Notes: generated from the letters alone by a model not told the origin. Shown: positions 24,642 to 33,330, counted from the first letter of the stretch. The stretch is DNA of 64,000 bases from an uncultured Oscillospiraceae bacterium (GCA_910577525.1 CAJTLI010000003.1:45382-109381), one strand, 5' to 3'. Translations and numbers: made by a program.

Positions 24642-24699
24642 GCATTTTTTACCTCAGAATTTTCCAGATAATGGATTGCAATTTTTTGACAAAATCCTC

Positions 24700-24728
24700 T
24701 TTACAAATTGAGCGTTTATTGATATAAT
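24700..24728 (+). promoter_or_regulatory. Promoter of the 27-codon gene
   Basis: TTTACA at 24700-24705, 17 bases, TATAAT at 24723-24728; the start codon follows 31 bases later. Confidence 0.75.
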
Positions 24729-24759
24729 ACACAATAAGAAAACCAAGGAGGTGACGACC

Positions 24760-24843
24760 ATGAAGGTCCTCTTTCAGACTGCGCCCGTTGATATTGACGA
24801 GTTGATCTTCGCCGGAGAGACTACCGTTCCCAGCGACCGCTGA
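24760..24843 (+). CDS. Stand-alone 27-residue microprotein gene, unknown function
   Basis: The frame starts ATG at 24760 and ends TGA at 24843. The peptide begins MKVLFQTAPVDID and ends TTVPSDR; it is acidic, without Cys and without a membrane helix. An excellent AAGGAGGTG Shine-Dalgarno lies 6 bases upstream, a promoter precedes it and two terminators follow, so the unit is a complete monocistronic gene of about 170 transcribed bases. There is no downstream gene on this strand, so it is not an attenuation leader for a neighbour. A dual-function small RNA is the alternative. I do not recognise the peptide. Confidence 0.6.
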   Translation: MKVLFQTAPVDIDELIFAGETTVPSDR

Positions 24844-24880
24844 GTACGACAGAATTTCAATGGTATCAAAGGATTTGACT

Positions 24881-24902
24881 CGTCCCGTTTGGGGCGTTTT
24901 TA
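24881..24902 (+). terminator. First terminator of the 27-codon gene
   Basis: CGTCCC-GTTT-GGGGCG hairpin (one G-T pair) followed by TTTTTATTT. Confidence 0.7.
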
Positions 24903-24912
24903 TTTGCCTTTA

Positions 24913-24946
24913 AAAAGGTGGTCCGCCGCACGGCGGACCACCTTTT
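24913..24946. terminator. Strong bidirectional terminator
   Basis: Perfect 16-bp stem (AAAAGGTGGTCCGCCG and its complement, 2-base loop) between the convergent 27-codon gene and the Bax-inhibitor gene that ends the his operon; T-runs on both strands. Confidence 0.9.
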
Positions 24947-24954
24947 GTACTTTT

Positions 24955-25677
24955 TTACCGGCTGCTTCTGCCCCGCCCCAGAAAGCGGAGAAGGTATAAA
25001 AACAGGTTGACAAAGTCCAGATACAGCTGAAGTGCGGAATAGATGGACGCTTTTTGCAGCATGGCCTCGTCGCCCTGGAAAAACGCGTAGTTGGCTTTGA
25101 TCTTCTGGGTGTCATATGCGGTAAAGCACAGGAATACCACAATGCCCGCCATGCAGATCACACGCTCCATCCCGCTCATGTTGATCAGCATGGTCAGCAG
25201 GCTGGCGATCAGCAGAAAAATCAGGCCGCCGATCAGCAGGGGACGCAGCTTGGACAGATCCGCCCTGGTAAACCGCCCATACAAGGCAAACGCGCCAAAA
25301 AACAGAGCGGTCAAGCCGAAAATGGCGATGAGGTTGACCACGTCATAGAGATAGAAATACACCGAAAAAACAATGCCGTTCAGGATCGAGTACACAGTGA
25401 ACAGCGCCCGGGTCACTCCCACCGGCCGCTTTACAATGCCCGCGGACATAATCAGCACCACCGCTACCTCCGCGATCAGCAGCAGAACCGGGATATAGGG
25501 ATTTGCGAAAAAGACAAACACCAATCCGCTCATGGCCAGCCCGGCCGCCAGCGCAAACGTGATCATCAGCCCGATAAACATCCATCCAAAGGTGCGGGAT
25601 ATATACTGATTCAGCGTCAGCCCCGCCTGAGCATACGCGCTGTCAAAATCGTACCGGTTCATATTGCGCTCTTCCAT
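24955..25677 (-). CDS. Bax inhibitor-1 family membrane protein
   Basis: A 240-residue protein of the BI-1/YccA family with seven predicted membrane helices starting at about residue 28, and the late family motif CFTAYDTQKIKANY. Bacterial members such as BsYetJ leak calcium and related ones bind FtsH; the role here is unknown. It starts 3 bases after hisE with AAGGAG before it, so it is the last gene of the his operon. Confidence 0.88.
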   Translation of the reverse strand: MEERNMNRYDFDSAYAQAGLTLNQYISRTFGWMFIGLMITFALAAGLAMSGLVFVFFANPYIPVLLLIAEVAVVLIMSAGIVKRPVGVTRALFTVYSILNGIVFSVYFYLYDVVNLIAIFGLTALFFGAFALYGRFTRADLSKLRPLLIGGLIFLLIASLLTMLINMSGMERVICMAGIVVFLCFTAYDTQKIKANYAFFQGDEAMLQKASIYSALQLYLDFVNLFLYLLRFLGRGRSSR

Positions 25678-25680
25678 ACG

Positions 25681-26007
25681 TCAGCTCTCCTTATCCACTT
25701 GCTTTATTTGCTTCAGGTTGCCGATTTTCCGGGCCCGGCGGTCCAGCTCAGCCAGCACGTCCTCCAAGGGAATGCCTTTTTCCGCCATCATCACCATCAA
25801 GTGGTAGATGAGATCGGAAATCTCCCCCACTGTATCGGCGTTCATGTCGTTTTTTGCCGCGATGATGGTCTCCGCGCACTCCTCCCCCACCTTTTTCAAA
25901 ATTTTATCCAAACCTTTGTCAAAAAGGTAGCAGGTATAGGAGCCCTCCTGCGGATTGGCCCGGCGGTCCAGCACCACCGCATAAAGCCGCTCAAGCGTAC
26001 TGTCCAT
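25681..26007 (-). CDS. hisE: Phosphoribosyl-ATP pyrophosphohydrolase
   Basis: HisE converts PR-ATP to PR-AMP, step 2 of histidine synthesis. The all-alpha NTP-pyrophosphatase core is seen in SYTCYLFDKGLDKILKKVGE, ECAETIIAAKN and EISDLIYHLMVMM. Length 108. It is separate from hisI, the next gene upstream, whereas the two are fused in many bacteria. GGGAGGG precedes the ATG. Confidence 0.95.
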   Translation of the reverse strand: MDSTLERLYAVVLDRRANPQEGSYTCYLFDKGLDKILKKVGEECAETIIAAKNDMNADTVGEISDLIYHLMVMMAEKGIPLEDVLAELDRRARKIGNLKQIKQVDKES

Positions 26008-26038
26008 ATCATATCCCTCCCTGGCCTGTTTTCATATA

Positions 26039-26359
26039 TTATAACGCAATCCGGTTAAAAAAGCAACTGTGGGCCCCGGTGTGGCAGGCGGGACCGTCGG
26101 CCTCACAAATACAGAGCACCGTGTCCGTGTCACAGTCTGCGTACATCTCCTTGACGTGGAGAAAATTCCCGCTGGTCTCCCCCTTATTCCACAGCGCCTG
26201 TCGGCTCCGGCTCCAAAACCAGGCTGTCCTGGTCTGGATTGTCAGTTCAACCGCCTCCCGGTTGGCGTAGCCCAGCATCAAAACTTTTCCGCTTCCGGCT
26301 TCCTGAATAATTACTGGGATCAGGTCGGATTTTTGAAACAGCAAATCCAAATCAAACAT
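26039..26359 (-). CDS. hisI: Phosphoribosyl-AMP cyclohydrolase
   Basis: HisI opens the adenine ring of PR-AMP. The zinc and magnesium site residues are in YADCDTDTVLCICEADGPACHTG. I chose the ATG at 26359 (106 residues) because GAGGTG lies 8 bases upstream and the conserved start LDLLFQKSDLIPVIIQ follows; the longer frame overlaps hisF. It starts 5 bases after hisF. Confidence 0.95.
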   Translation of the reverse strand: MFDLDLLFQKSDLIPVIIQEAGSGKVLMLGYANREAVELTIQTRTAWFWSRSRQALWNKGETSGNFLHVKEMYADCDTDTVLCICEADGPACHTGAHSCFFNRIAL

Positions 26360-26364
26360 ATTTG

Positions 26365-27120
26365 TCACCTCACCGGGATATTCCTGCTTCGCAGGAAGTC
26401 CTTCACCTGGGGCACCGTCAGTTCTCCAAAATGAAACAGGGATGCCGCCAGCGCAGCGTCGCACTCCGTCTCCTCAAACACCTGGGCAAAATGCTCCAGA
26501 CTTCCGCAGCCGCCCGAGGCAATCACCGGGATGGAAACAGCCTCGGTCACAGCCCTTGTCATATCAAGGTCAAACCCCAGCTTGGTGCCGTCCGCGTCCA
26601 TGGATGTGAGCAGAATCTCTCCCGCCCCCAGCGCCTGCCCCCGTCTGGCCCACTGTACCGCGTCTATGCCGGTGGGGGTGCGCCCTCCGGCCACCACCAC
26701 CTCATACCAGCCCTCAGGGCGGCGGCGGGCGTCGATGGCCAGCACCACGCACTGGGAACCAAACCGCTGGGCCGCGCGGGCAATCAAGTCTTCATCCTTT
26801 ACAGCGGCCGAGTTCACCGATATCTTGTCTGCCCCCGCCCGAAGCAGCCGTTGAAAATCATCCAGGGTCCGGATACCGCCCCCCACCGTCAATGGGACAA
26901 ACACCTGGGCGGCGGTGCGCTCCACGACGTCGGCCACCGTATCCCGGGCGTCGCTGGTGGCGGTGATATCCAGAAACACAATCTCATCCGCCCCCTGATC
27001 CGAGTAGAACTTCGCCAGCTCCACCGGGTCGCCCGCGTCCCGGATATTCACAAAATTGACCCCCTTCACCACCCGGCCGTCCCGCACGTCCAGGCAGGGG
27101 ATGATGCGTTTGGCTAACAT
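26365..27120 (-). CDS. hisF: Imidazole glycerol phosphate synthase, cyclase subunit
   Basis: HisF is the TIM-barrel partner of HisH, making imidazole glycerol phosphate and AICAR. It begins LAKRIIPCLDVRDGRVVKGVNF, with the catalytic Asp in PCLDV, and holds VGGGIRTLDDF and IASGGCGSLEHF phosphate sites. Length 251. Its start overlaps the small kinase gene by 7 bases. Confidence 0.96.
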   Translation of the reverse strand: MLAKRIIPCLDVRDGRVVKGVNFVNIRDAGDPVELAKFYSDQGADEIVFLDITATSDARDTVADVVERTAAQVFVPLTVGGGIRTLDDFQRLLRAGADKISVNSAAVKDEDLIARAAQRFGSQCVVLAIDARRRPEGWYEVVVAGGRTPTGIDAVQWARRGQALGAGEILLTSMDADGTKLGFDLDMTRAVTEAVSIPVIASGGCGSLEHFAQVFEETECDAALAASLFHFGELTVPQVKDFLRSRNIPVR

Positions 27121-27623
27121 GACAGTCCCTCCAGATACCTGTCAATGTCCCGCTGGCTTTTCAATACCACCGTTTTTTCCGGATACTGCTTCACAACCCG
27201 CCGGTACTCGTTCCCTTTGTATCCCACGCGCTGCTTCCACAGAATCCACCACATAAATTCCAGATCCATTTTTTCCTCGCAGCCCTCGCCCATATCCGCG
27301 CGGTTCCTGCCCCGGTACTGGAAATACCGCTTCCACGCCCGGGCAAAGCAGACAATCCGGGGAAGGCTCAGGATGACGATCTCATCTGCCTCCACCAGAC
27401 GGCGCTCATACTCAAACTTGGTATAGTTCCCGTCGATTACCCATTCCGGCTGTTCCATGAACTCATGTACCAGCCTGTGGGCCTCTGCCCTGTCCCGTTC
27501 CTGCCAGCCGGGGGCCCAGTGCACCCGGTCGAAATGCAGCACCGGCAGGCCGTAGTGCTCCCCCAGCGTCCGGGCCAGGGTGGACTTCCCCGCCCCGCTG
27601 TAACCCATCACCGCGATCTTCAT
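27114..27623 (-). CDS. P-loop kinase-like protein (FlaR/DNA topology modulation family)
   Basis: A 169-residue NTP-binding protein with Walker A GYSGAGKST at residues 7-15, then LHFDRVHWAPGWQERD and WVIDGNYTKFEYERR, the pattern of the adenylate-kinase-like FlaR family. The real substrate is not known; the FlaR name comes from an old topology phenotype. It is embedded between hisA and hisF with overlaps on both sides, so it is translated with the histidine enzymes. Confidence 0.8.
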   Translation of the reverse strand: MKIAVMGYSGAGKSTLARTLGEHYGLPVLHFDRVHWAPGWQERDRAEAHRLVHEFMEQPEWVIDGNYTKFEYERRLVEADEIVILSLPRIVCFARAWKRYFQYRGRNRADMGEGCEEKMDLEFMWWILWKQRVGYKGNEYRRVVKQYPEKTVVLKSQRDIDRYLEGLSC

Positions 27624-28342
27624 TGCTGGGGCCCCGCTTCCCGGACGGCCTCCGCCAAATCCAGGGTCCCGGCGTAATAGGCTTTGCCGATGATGGCCCC
27701 ATACAATCCCATGTCCCGAAGCCGCTTCACATCGTCCAGCGTCGTCACTCCTCCGGAAGCCACAATATCACAGCTCACCGCTTTTTGTAGCGCGGCCAAT
27801 TGCGAAAAATTAGGGCCGGACAGCATTCCATCGGTGGCGATATCGGTATAAATAAGGGTTTTTACCCCTTTCCGCTCCATCCGGCCAGCCAGCTCCAGCC
27901 CGCTCAGTCCGGAATCCGTTTCCCAGCCGGCCGTGCGGGCGCGGCCATCCAGGCAGTCAATGCCCACCGCCACCCGGCTGCCATACCGCTTCAAGGCATA
28001 GTCCACCACTTCCGGATTAGTGACGGCGGCGGACCCAATCACCAGCCGGGCCACGCCCGCCCCAGCCACCGCGTCCACATCCTCTCGGGTCTTAATGCCG
28101 CCGCCCAACTCTACGGACAGGCCGGACCCCTCAATTACCTCTTTTATATAGGTAAAATTGATCCGTGCGCCGCCCCGAGCGCCGTCCAGATCCACCATAT
28201 GAACCCACTTAGCCCCGGCCCCGGCAAATGCCTTTGCAGTCTCCACCGCGCTGTCGGCCACCTGACTGACGGTGGAAAATTCCCCTTTTTTCAGGCGGAC
28301 GCACCGCCCGTCCTTCATATCAATTGCAGGCAATAAAATCAT
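27620..28342 (-). CDS. hisA: ProFAR isomerase
   Basis: HisA is the TIM-barrel isomerase of step 4, homologous to HisF. It starts LLPAIDMKDGRCVRLKKG with the catalytic Asp in PAIDM; the second catalytic Asp is in YTDIATDGM, and the phosphate loop is ASGGVTTLDD. Length 240. Its ATG overlaps the hisH stop by one base. Confidence 0.96.
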   Translation of the reverse strand: MILLPAIDMKDGRCVRLKKGEFSTVSQVADSAVETAKAFAGAGAKWVHMVDLDGARGGARINFTYIKEVIEGSGLSVELGGGIKTREDVDAVAGAGVARLVIGSAAVTNPEVVDYALKRYGSRVAVGIDCLDGRARTAGWETDSGLSGLELAGRMERKGVKTLIYTDIATDGMLSGPNFSQLAALQKAVSCDIVASGGVTTLDDVKRLRDMGLYGAIIGKAYYAGTLDLAEAVREAGPQQ

Positions 28343-28950
28343 CAGATCAAATCTCCAAAATTCTTCAGAATTTGCAGCCCCGCCTCTCCGCTCTTCTCTG
28401 GGTGGAACTGGCAGCCATACACACCGCTGTGAGACACCGCCGCCACCACGGAGGGACCGTATTGGGTGCGCGCAATCACATCCTCCTCACAGGCTGCACA
28501 GCCGCAGAAGGAATGAACAAAATACACATAGGTCCCGTCATCAAGCCCGCGGAACAGCGGCGAGCTGTTTTGAAAGCTCAGGCTGTTCCAACCGATATGC
28601 GGCAGCTTCAAATTGGTTTGAATTCGCCTCACGCTTCCGCTGACAAGTCCTAAACCTTCACAGCTTCTTCCCTCTTCTCCCCGGTCGAACAGCAGCTGCA
28701 TTCCCAGGCAGATTCCCAGGATGGGTTTACGCCCCGCCTGAGAGAGCAGGATCTGGTCCAGCCCGTTGCTCCGCAGCTTTTCCGCCGCGTCGGGAAAGGC
28801 CCCAACTCCGGGCAGAATAATGGCGCCGGCCCGTTCGAGCTCCCTCGAATCGCCTGTCACCAGCGTTTTCCGGCCAATATACGCCATGGCGTTGGCCACA
28901 CTTTTCAGGTTGCCCACACCATAGTCCACAATCGCGGTATAGTTCATCAC
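28342..28950 (-). CDS. hisH: Imidazole glycerol phosphate synthase, glutamine amidotransferase subunit
   Basis: HisH supplies ammonia from glutamine to HisF. It is a class I amidotransferase with the nucleophile Cys in GICLGMQLLFD and the His-Glu pair in GCQFHPEKSG. Length 202 is normal. It overlaps hisB by 4 bases. Confidence 0.96.
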   Translation of the reverse strand: MMNYTAIVDYGVGNLKSVANAMAYIGRKTLVTGDSRELERAGAIILPGVGAFPDAAEKLRSNGLDQILLSQAGRKPILGICLGMQLLFDRGEEGRSCEGLGLVSGSVRRIQTNLKLPHIGWNSLSFQNSSPLFRGLDDGTYVYFVHSFCGCAACEEDVIARTQYGPSVVAAVSHSGVYGCQFHPEKSGEAGLQILKNFGDLI

Positions 28951-29528
28951 AGCGCTCCTTTGGTGGAAACCACAGCGTCCCCTGCCACCCGCGCTGCTTC
29001 CTTCAGCGCCAGCCCCAGAGATTTAAACAGGGCCTCCGTGATATGGTGGGCGTTGTCTCCATACTCACACTTCTGGTGTAAAGTAATTCCACCGTTCACC
29101 GCAAACGCCCGCATGAACTCCGCGGTCAGGCAGCTGTCGTAGCCACCGATCATTGGCTGGGGCATAGGCGCGTCAAAGGCAAGGAAGGGCCGGTTGGAGC
29201 AGTCCAGCACTGTACGGCAAAGAGCCTCGTCCATGGGCACAAAAGCGGTTCCATAACGGCAGATCCCCTTTTTATCCCCCAGCGCCTCTTTAAACGCCTG
29301 ACCCAGCACGATGCCAACATCCTCCACCGTGTGATGTCCATCCACGTGGAGATCCCCCAAGGCGGACAGCTCCAGACCAAACCCGGCGTAAAACGCCAGG
29401 GCGGTGAGCATGTGATCAAAGAATCCGATGCCGGTGGAGACGCTCACCTCTCCCCCGTCCAGGCAAAGCGCGAGTGTGATATCCGTCTCTTTCGTAGTGC
29501 GCTGTATGGTTGCGCGGCGCATATCCAT
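28947..29528 (-). CDS. hisB: Imidazoleglycerol-phosphate dehydratase
   Basis: HisB removes water from imidazole glycerol phosphate. The 193-residue protein has the metal-binding motifs FFDHMLTA, DGHHTVEDVGI, CEYGDNAHHITEALFK. It is monofunctional: no HAD phosphatase domain is attached, so histidinol phosphatase must be coded elsewhere. GGAGG and AAGGAG lie before the ATG at 29528. Confidence 0.96.
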   Translation of the reverse strand: MDMRRATIQRTTKETDITLALCLDGGEVSVSTGIGFFDHMLTALAFYAGFGLELSALGDLHVDGHHTVEDVGIVLGQAFKEALGDKKGICRYGTAFVPMDEALCRTVLDCSNRPFLAFDAPMPQPMIGGYDSCLTAEFMRAFAVNGGITLHQKCEYGDNAHHITEALFKSLGLALKEAARVAGDAVVSTKGAL

Positions 29529-29544
29529 TCTCCTTTTCTCCTCC

Positions 29545-30192
29545 TCAATTTCCGTACCGGAATATATGGTGAGCGTCTAAATATCTATTGCATTCTTTGG
29601 CACAGCATGTTATGTAATCCCGCACATGATGTTCGGATATGTATTTTGTGTGGGGAAAAGCATCCCCTTTGTTATGATAATCAAGGAGCAGCTTTTCTTT
29701 CCAAGCATTGACGCTCTCCATATCGACCATTCCCTCTAAGGAATACGCGTTGCTTTCTTTGATGCCATTGATTATCCGGGGGACGTTATCCTCCCAAAAC
29801 ATCAGTTCTTCTATTTGCATGCAGTCCGCGTAATAAGCCTCATTCATCGATATACCGTGGGATGGCGCCTGTAAAAACTTTTCCTTGAATGGCACCCGGA
29901 CAGCATGATACCATATCATGTCAGACAGCAGATGAACCAGATAGCCAAGCACAAAATCCCTGTTTTCATCCGAGGAAAATTCCTCAAAAAAAGCGTCAAA
30001 ATAACTCAGATGACTTTCCTTGGTGAACCCATAATGCGATACACGCTTTCGCTCTCTGGTAAAATCCGCTCTCATATGCACCGCGTCCGGGGCAATGCTT
30101 CCCAATAAAAAGTCACCATATGAACCGATTGAACCGGACTTTTCCGTATAGATTTTATCCGCGACCAGCAGATGCATCATTGGTTGTGCCAT
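29545..30192 (-). CDS. Zinc-dependent phospholipase C-like protein within the his operon
   Basis: A 215-residue protein with the pattern of the Zn_dep_PLPC-like family: an early His (MMHLLVADKIY), GDFLLGSIAPDAVHMR, SHYG, HLSYFDAFFEEF and FVLGYLVHLLSDMIWY, where His and Asp side chains are spaced as metal ligands. There is no signal peptide, so it is likely cytoplasmic. The substrate is unknown. ATG at 30192 is chosen because the homology starts there; the upstream in-frame part lies in hisD. It sits between hisD and hisB with gaps of 22 and 16 bases. Confidence 0.7.
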   Translation of the reverse strand: MAQPMMHLLVADKIYTEKSGSIGSYGDFLLGSIAPDAVHMRADFTRERKRVSHYGFTKESHLSYFDAFFEEFSSDENRDFVLGYLVHLLSDMIWYHAVRVPFKEKFLQAPSHGISMNEAYYADCMQIEELMFWEDNVPRIINGIKESNAYSLEGMVDMESVNAWKEKLLLDYHNKGDAFPHTKYISEHHVRDYITCCAKECNRYLDAHHIFRYGN

Positions 30193-30214
30193 GGATTCGC
30201 TGCCCTCTTTCTCA

Positions 30215-31489
30215 TTACTCAAAACGCACCCGGATGGAGTTGGCGTGGGCGGTGAGCTTTTCCGCCTGGGCCAGCGCGATAATTTCCCCGGCAATGGGCT
30301 CCAGTGCGGTCCGTTCAAACTCCAAAACGCTCATGGTTTTTAAAAAGCTGTCCACGCTCAACGGTGAGAAGAACCGGGCGGTGCCGCTGGTGGGCAATAC
30401 GTGGTCCGGTCCTGCCATGTAGTCCCCCAGCGGCTCCGGCGTGTACGCCCCGAGGAATACCGCCCCCGCGTTTTTCACCATAGGCAGCAGATCCCGCGGT
30501 GCTTTTGTGACAATTTCCAGGTGCTCCGGGGCGATCTCATCGGCAAGCTCCACGCATTTGTCCAGATTTTCGCACACAATGGCGCAGCCAAAATCCCGCA
30601 GAGACGCCTCCATGATCTCAGACCGGCTGAGATAACCGGCCTGCCGGACAATTTCCCTGTCCGCCGCCTGAGCCAGCTCCATAGAGTCGGTGAGCAGCAC
30701 GGCGGAGGCCAGCTTATCGTGCTCCGCCTGACTCAGCAGGTCGGCGGCCACATATTTTGGGTTGGCCGTCTCATCCGCGATGACCAGCACCTCCGACGGC
30801 CCCGCCACCATGTCGATGTCCAGCGCCCCGTAAGCCAACCGCTTGGCCGCCGCCACATAGGCGTTTCCCGGCCCCACCAGCTTGTCTACTCGAGGGATGA
30901 ACCCTGCGCCGTAGGTAACAGCCGCCACTGCCTGGGCCCCGCCCACAGCGATGACCCGGTCCACTCCGGCGATTTTTGCCGCCGCCAGCACCGCGTCGCT
31001 GAGGTTTTCCGTGGGCGGCGTAAGCATGACAACCTCCTCTACCCCGGCCACCTTGGCGGGGACGGCGTTCATCAGCACAGAGCTGGGGTAGGCGGCGGTG
31101 CCGCCGGGGACATAAATCCCCACCCGGCTCAATCCCCGGACAATCCGGCCCACCCTTCCCCCGTCGGGGGAGATCCATTCCATGGTCCGGACCAACAGCT
31201 TTTCGTTATAATCCCGGATGTTCCGGGCGGCGTGCTCCAGGGCGGCGGTCAGCTCGGCTGGGCAGGCTTTATACGCCTGGTCCAGCCGTTCCTTTGACAG
31301 CTCATAGGGGGCGGCGCGGTCGAATTGGCGGGAGTACCGCTCCACCGCGGCCAGGCCCTCCGTCCGTACGGCCTCCATAATGGCCTGGACGGCCAGCTCA
31401 ATGTCGGCGTTTTTCTCCGCTGCCCGCGCCCGCATGGCGTCCAGCTGGCGGCGCTCGGCGGAACCATCCGCTTTGATAATGGAAATCAT
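30215..31489 (-). CDS. hisD: Histidinol dehydrogenase
   Basis: HisD oxidises histidinol to histidine in two NAD-dependent steps with zinc. The 424-residue protein contains the signature stretch DMVAGPSEVLVIADETANP (zinc and NAD region), the catalytic IAPEHLEIVTKAP, and GPDHVLPTSGTARF near the C-terminus. Its start overlaps the hisG stop by 4 bases. Confidence 0.96.
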   Translation of the reverse strand: MISIIKADGSAERRQLDAMRARAAEKNADIELAVQAIMEAVRTEGLAAVERYSRQFDRAAPYELSKERLDQAYKACPAELTAALEHAARNIRDYNEKLLVRTMEWISPDGGRVGRIVRGLSRVGIYVPGGTAAYPSSVLMNAVPAKVAGVEEVVMLTPPTENLSDAVLAAAKIAGVDRVIAVGGAQAVAAVTYGAGFIPRVDKLVGPGNAYVAAAKRLAYGALDIDMVAGPSEVLVIADETANPKYVAADLLSQAEHDKLASAVLLTDSMELAQAADREIVRQAGYLSRSEIMEASLRDFGCAIVCENLDKCVELADEIAPEHLEIVTKAPRDLLPMVKNAGAVFLGAYTPEPLGDYMAGPDHVLPTSGTARFFSPLSVDSFLKTMSVLEFERTALEPIAGEIIALAQAEKLTAHANSIRVRFE

Positions 31490-32127
31490 GCCGTTCCCCC
31501 CAATTCCCGCTCCACGCGGGACAAAAAGTCCGTAATCTCATTCTTATACAGCTTCATGGACGCGGTGTTGACAATCAGCCGCGCCGACACTTGGGCCACG
31601 TCCTCAATGGGCTCCAGCCCGTTTTCCTTCAGGGTGGCCCCCGTCTCCACGATGTCCACGATGCCGTCGGCCAGATCCAGGATAGGGGCCAGCTCCACGC
31701 TGCCCTCAATTTTGATGATGTCCACGTCCATCCCTTTGCCCTCAAAAAAGGCGCGGGTGACGCTGGGGTATTTGGACGCGATGCGCCGGGTTTTATAGGT
31801 GCCGTAAAAATCGCTTCCCTGTTTCACCGCAAGAGCGAACCGGCAGCGGCCAAAGCCCAAATCCAGCACCTCATAAAAAGCCCCGCCCTTTTCCAGGATA
31901 GTGTCCTTGCCCACCACACCCAGGTCGCACACGCCATGCTCCACATAGGTGATCACGTCAGGGGCCTTGGCGAGCACAGCGTCCAGCGGATAGTTGGGAA
32001 GAGAGTGAATCAGCCGCCGTCCGGGATTGCGCACCGGGGTACAGTCCAGCCCCATGGCCTCGAACAGCTCCACCGATTTGTCCTGCAAGCGCCCCTTGGT
32101 CAGGGCAATTTTCAGCCGCTCACTCAT
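31486..32127 (-). CDS. hisG: ATP phosphoribosyltransferase, short form
   Basis: HisG makes PR-ATP, the committed step. At 213 residues it is the short form, which lacks the C-terminal regulatory domain and needs HisZ; hisZ is directly upstream. Motifs include LTKGRLQDKSVELF, DLGVVGKDTILEKG and the PRPP loop GIVDIVETGATLKENGL. The ATG at 32127 overlaps the hisZ stop (GTATGA), so translation is coupled. Confidence 0.95.
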   Translation of the reverse strand: MSERLKIALTKGRLQDKSVELFEAMGLDCTPVRNPGRRLIHSLPNYPLDAVLAKAPDVITYVEHGVCDLGVVGKDTILEKGGAFYEVLDLGFGRCRFALAVKQGSDFYGTYKTRRIASKYPSVTRAFFEGKGMDVDIIKIEGSVELAPILDLADGIVDIVETGATLKENGLEPIEDVAQVSARLIVNTASMKLYKNEITDFLSRVERELGGTA

Positions 32128-33290
32128 ACCGTCAGCCACCTCTCCCCCTCGATGTCCAGCAGAAGCACCCGTTTTGCTCCCTTTTCCCGGGCCAGGTTCA
32201 TGGTGCTGTCCAGGGTCCGGCAGGGGGACAGCTCACAGCTCCCCGCGGGGCGGCCGTCCACCACCGCCAGGGCCTGGGCCAACAGGCCGGGGCCATAGTG
32301 AATCACCGTCTCCAATTGCGGCGTCTCCACGGTGAGGCAGGCTCCCACCGCGTCCACGTCCACCGCGAAACCAGTGGCCTCCGCCTTGCGGCCAAACTGC
32401 TCCATCAAGCCGTCATAGCGGCCTCCGGACAGCACCGGCGCGCCTGCGCCCTCCGCAAAGCCCCGAAAAACCAGCCCTGTGTAATAATCCAGCTGATGAA
32501 CCAATCCCAAATCAAAGCGGACGCAGTCTCCATATCCGGCGGCGGAAAGCTCTCCATACAGCCGGCGCAGATGGTCCAGGCTGTCACAGGGTCCGGCCAG
32601 GGCCTGGGCCTCGTCCAGCACCTCCACCCCGCCGAACAGGTATGGCAGGCGGCACAGGGCGGTATAGGCGTCCTCTCCCCGGTAGGGCTCCAGCAGGTCG
32701 TTGAGCAGAGCAAAATTTTTACCCTCAATGGCTCCCCGCAGCCGCTCCAGCGCCTCCTGAGGCATGTTCATCCGCCCCGCCAGCGCCCGGTAGAATCCGG
32801 CGTGGCCCAGCTCAATGTGGAACTGCCCCAGCCCGCAGGCCCGCAGGGCGTCCACCGCCATGGCCACCATCTCCAAATCGGCCTTGTCCCCCACCGCGCC
32901 GATCATTTCCACGCCGCACTGGGCGATCTCACTGCTGCCCCCCTGGTGGGCCTGTCCGGAGCGGAATACGGTCTGATCGTAGTACAGCCGCTGAGGCAGG
33001 GCCAAATGCTTCAGCTTGGTGGCTGCCACCCGGGCGATGGGGGCGGTACAGTCGGGCCGCATGACCATGATCTTTCCCGAGCGGTCGATGATCTTCAGCA
33101 TAGACTCCTGGGGAATGGGGTTACCGGACTGGACGAACAGGTCGTAATACTCGACTTCTGGGGTGATGACCTCGGTGTAGCCCCGGCGGCGGAACAGTTC
33201 CACCAGGGCGGACTGCACCTGACGGCGTTCCAGACACTCGGAGAACAGGCGGTCCCGGGTGCCCTCGGGGGTGTTGATGTGGATATTCAT
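32124..33290 (-). CDS. hisZ: ATP phosphoribosyltransferase regulatory subunit
   Basis: HisZ is a catalytically inactive relative of histidyl-tRNA synthetase that forms the feedback-regulated complex with short HisG. It begins NTPEGTRDRLFSECLERR and keeps motif-2-like MRPDCTAPIARVAATKLK, while the HisRS C-terminal anticodon domain is missing (388 residues). ATG at 33290 has GGAGG 8 bases upstream. It is the first gene of the his operon, directly behind a promoter; I see no T-box in the 77-base leader region. Confidence 0.92.
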   Translation of the reverse strand: MNIHINTPEGTRDRLFSECLERRQVQSALVELFRRRGYTEVITPEVEYYDLFVQSGNPIPQESMLKIIDRSGKIMVMRPDCTAPIARVAATKLKHLALPQRLYYDQTVFRSGQAHQGGSSEIAQCGVEMIGAVGDKADLEMVAMAVDALRACGLGQFHIELGHAGFYRALAGRMNMPQEALERLRGAIEGKNFALLNDLLEPYRGEDAYTALCRLPYLFGGVEVLDEAQALAGPCDSLDHLRRLYGELSAAGYGDCVRFDLGLVHQLDYYTGLVFRGFAEGAGAPVLSGGRYDGLMEQFGRKAEATGFAVDVDAVGACLTVETPQLETVIHYGPGLLAQALAVVDGRPAGSCELSPCRTLDSTMNLAREKGAKRVLLLDIEGERWLTV

Positions 33291-33330
33291 TGGTTTTTCC
33301 TCCAGATTCTTTAGCTCGCTAATGTGATGA

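Noticed and set aside
24685..24690. TTGACA as -35 for the 27-codon gene
   Set aside because: The distance to the TATAAT would be over 30 bases; TTTACA at 24700 has the correct 17-base spacing.
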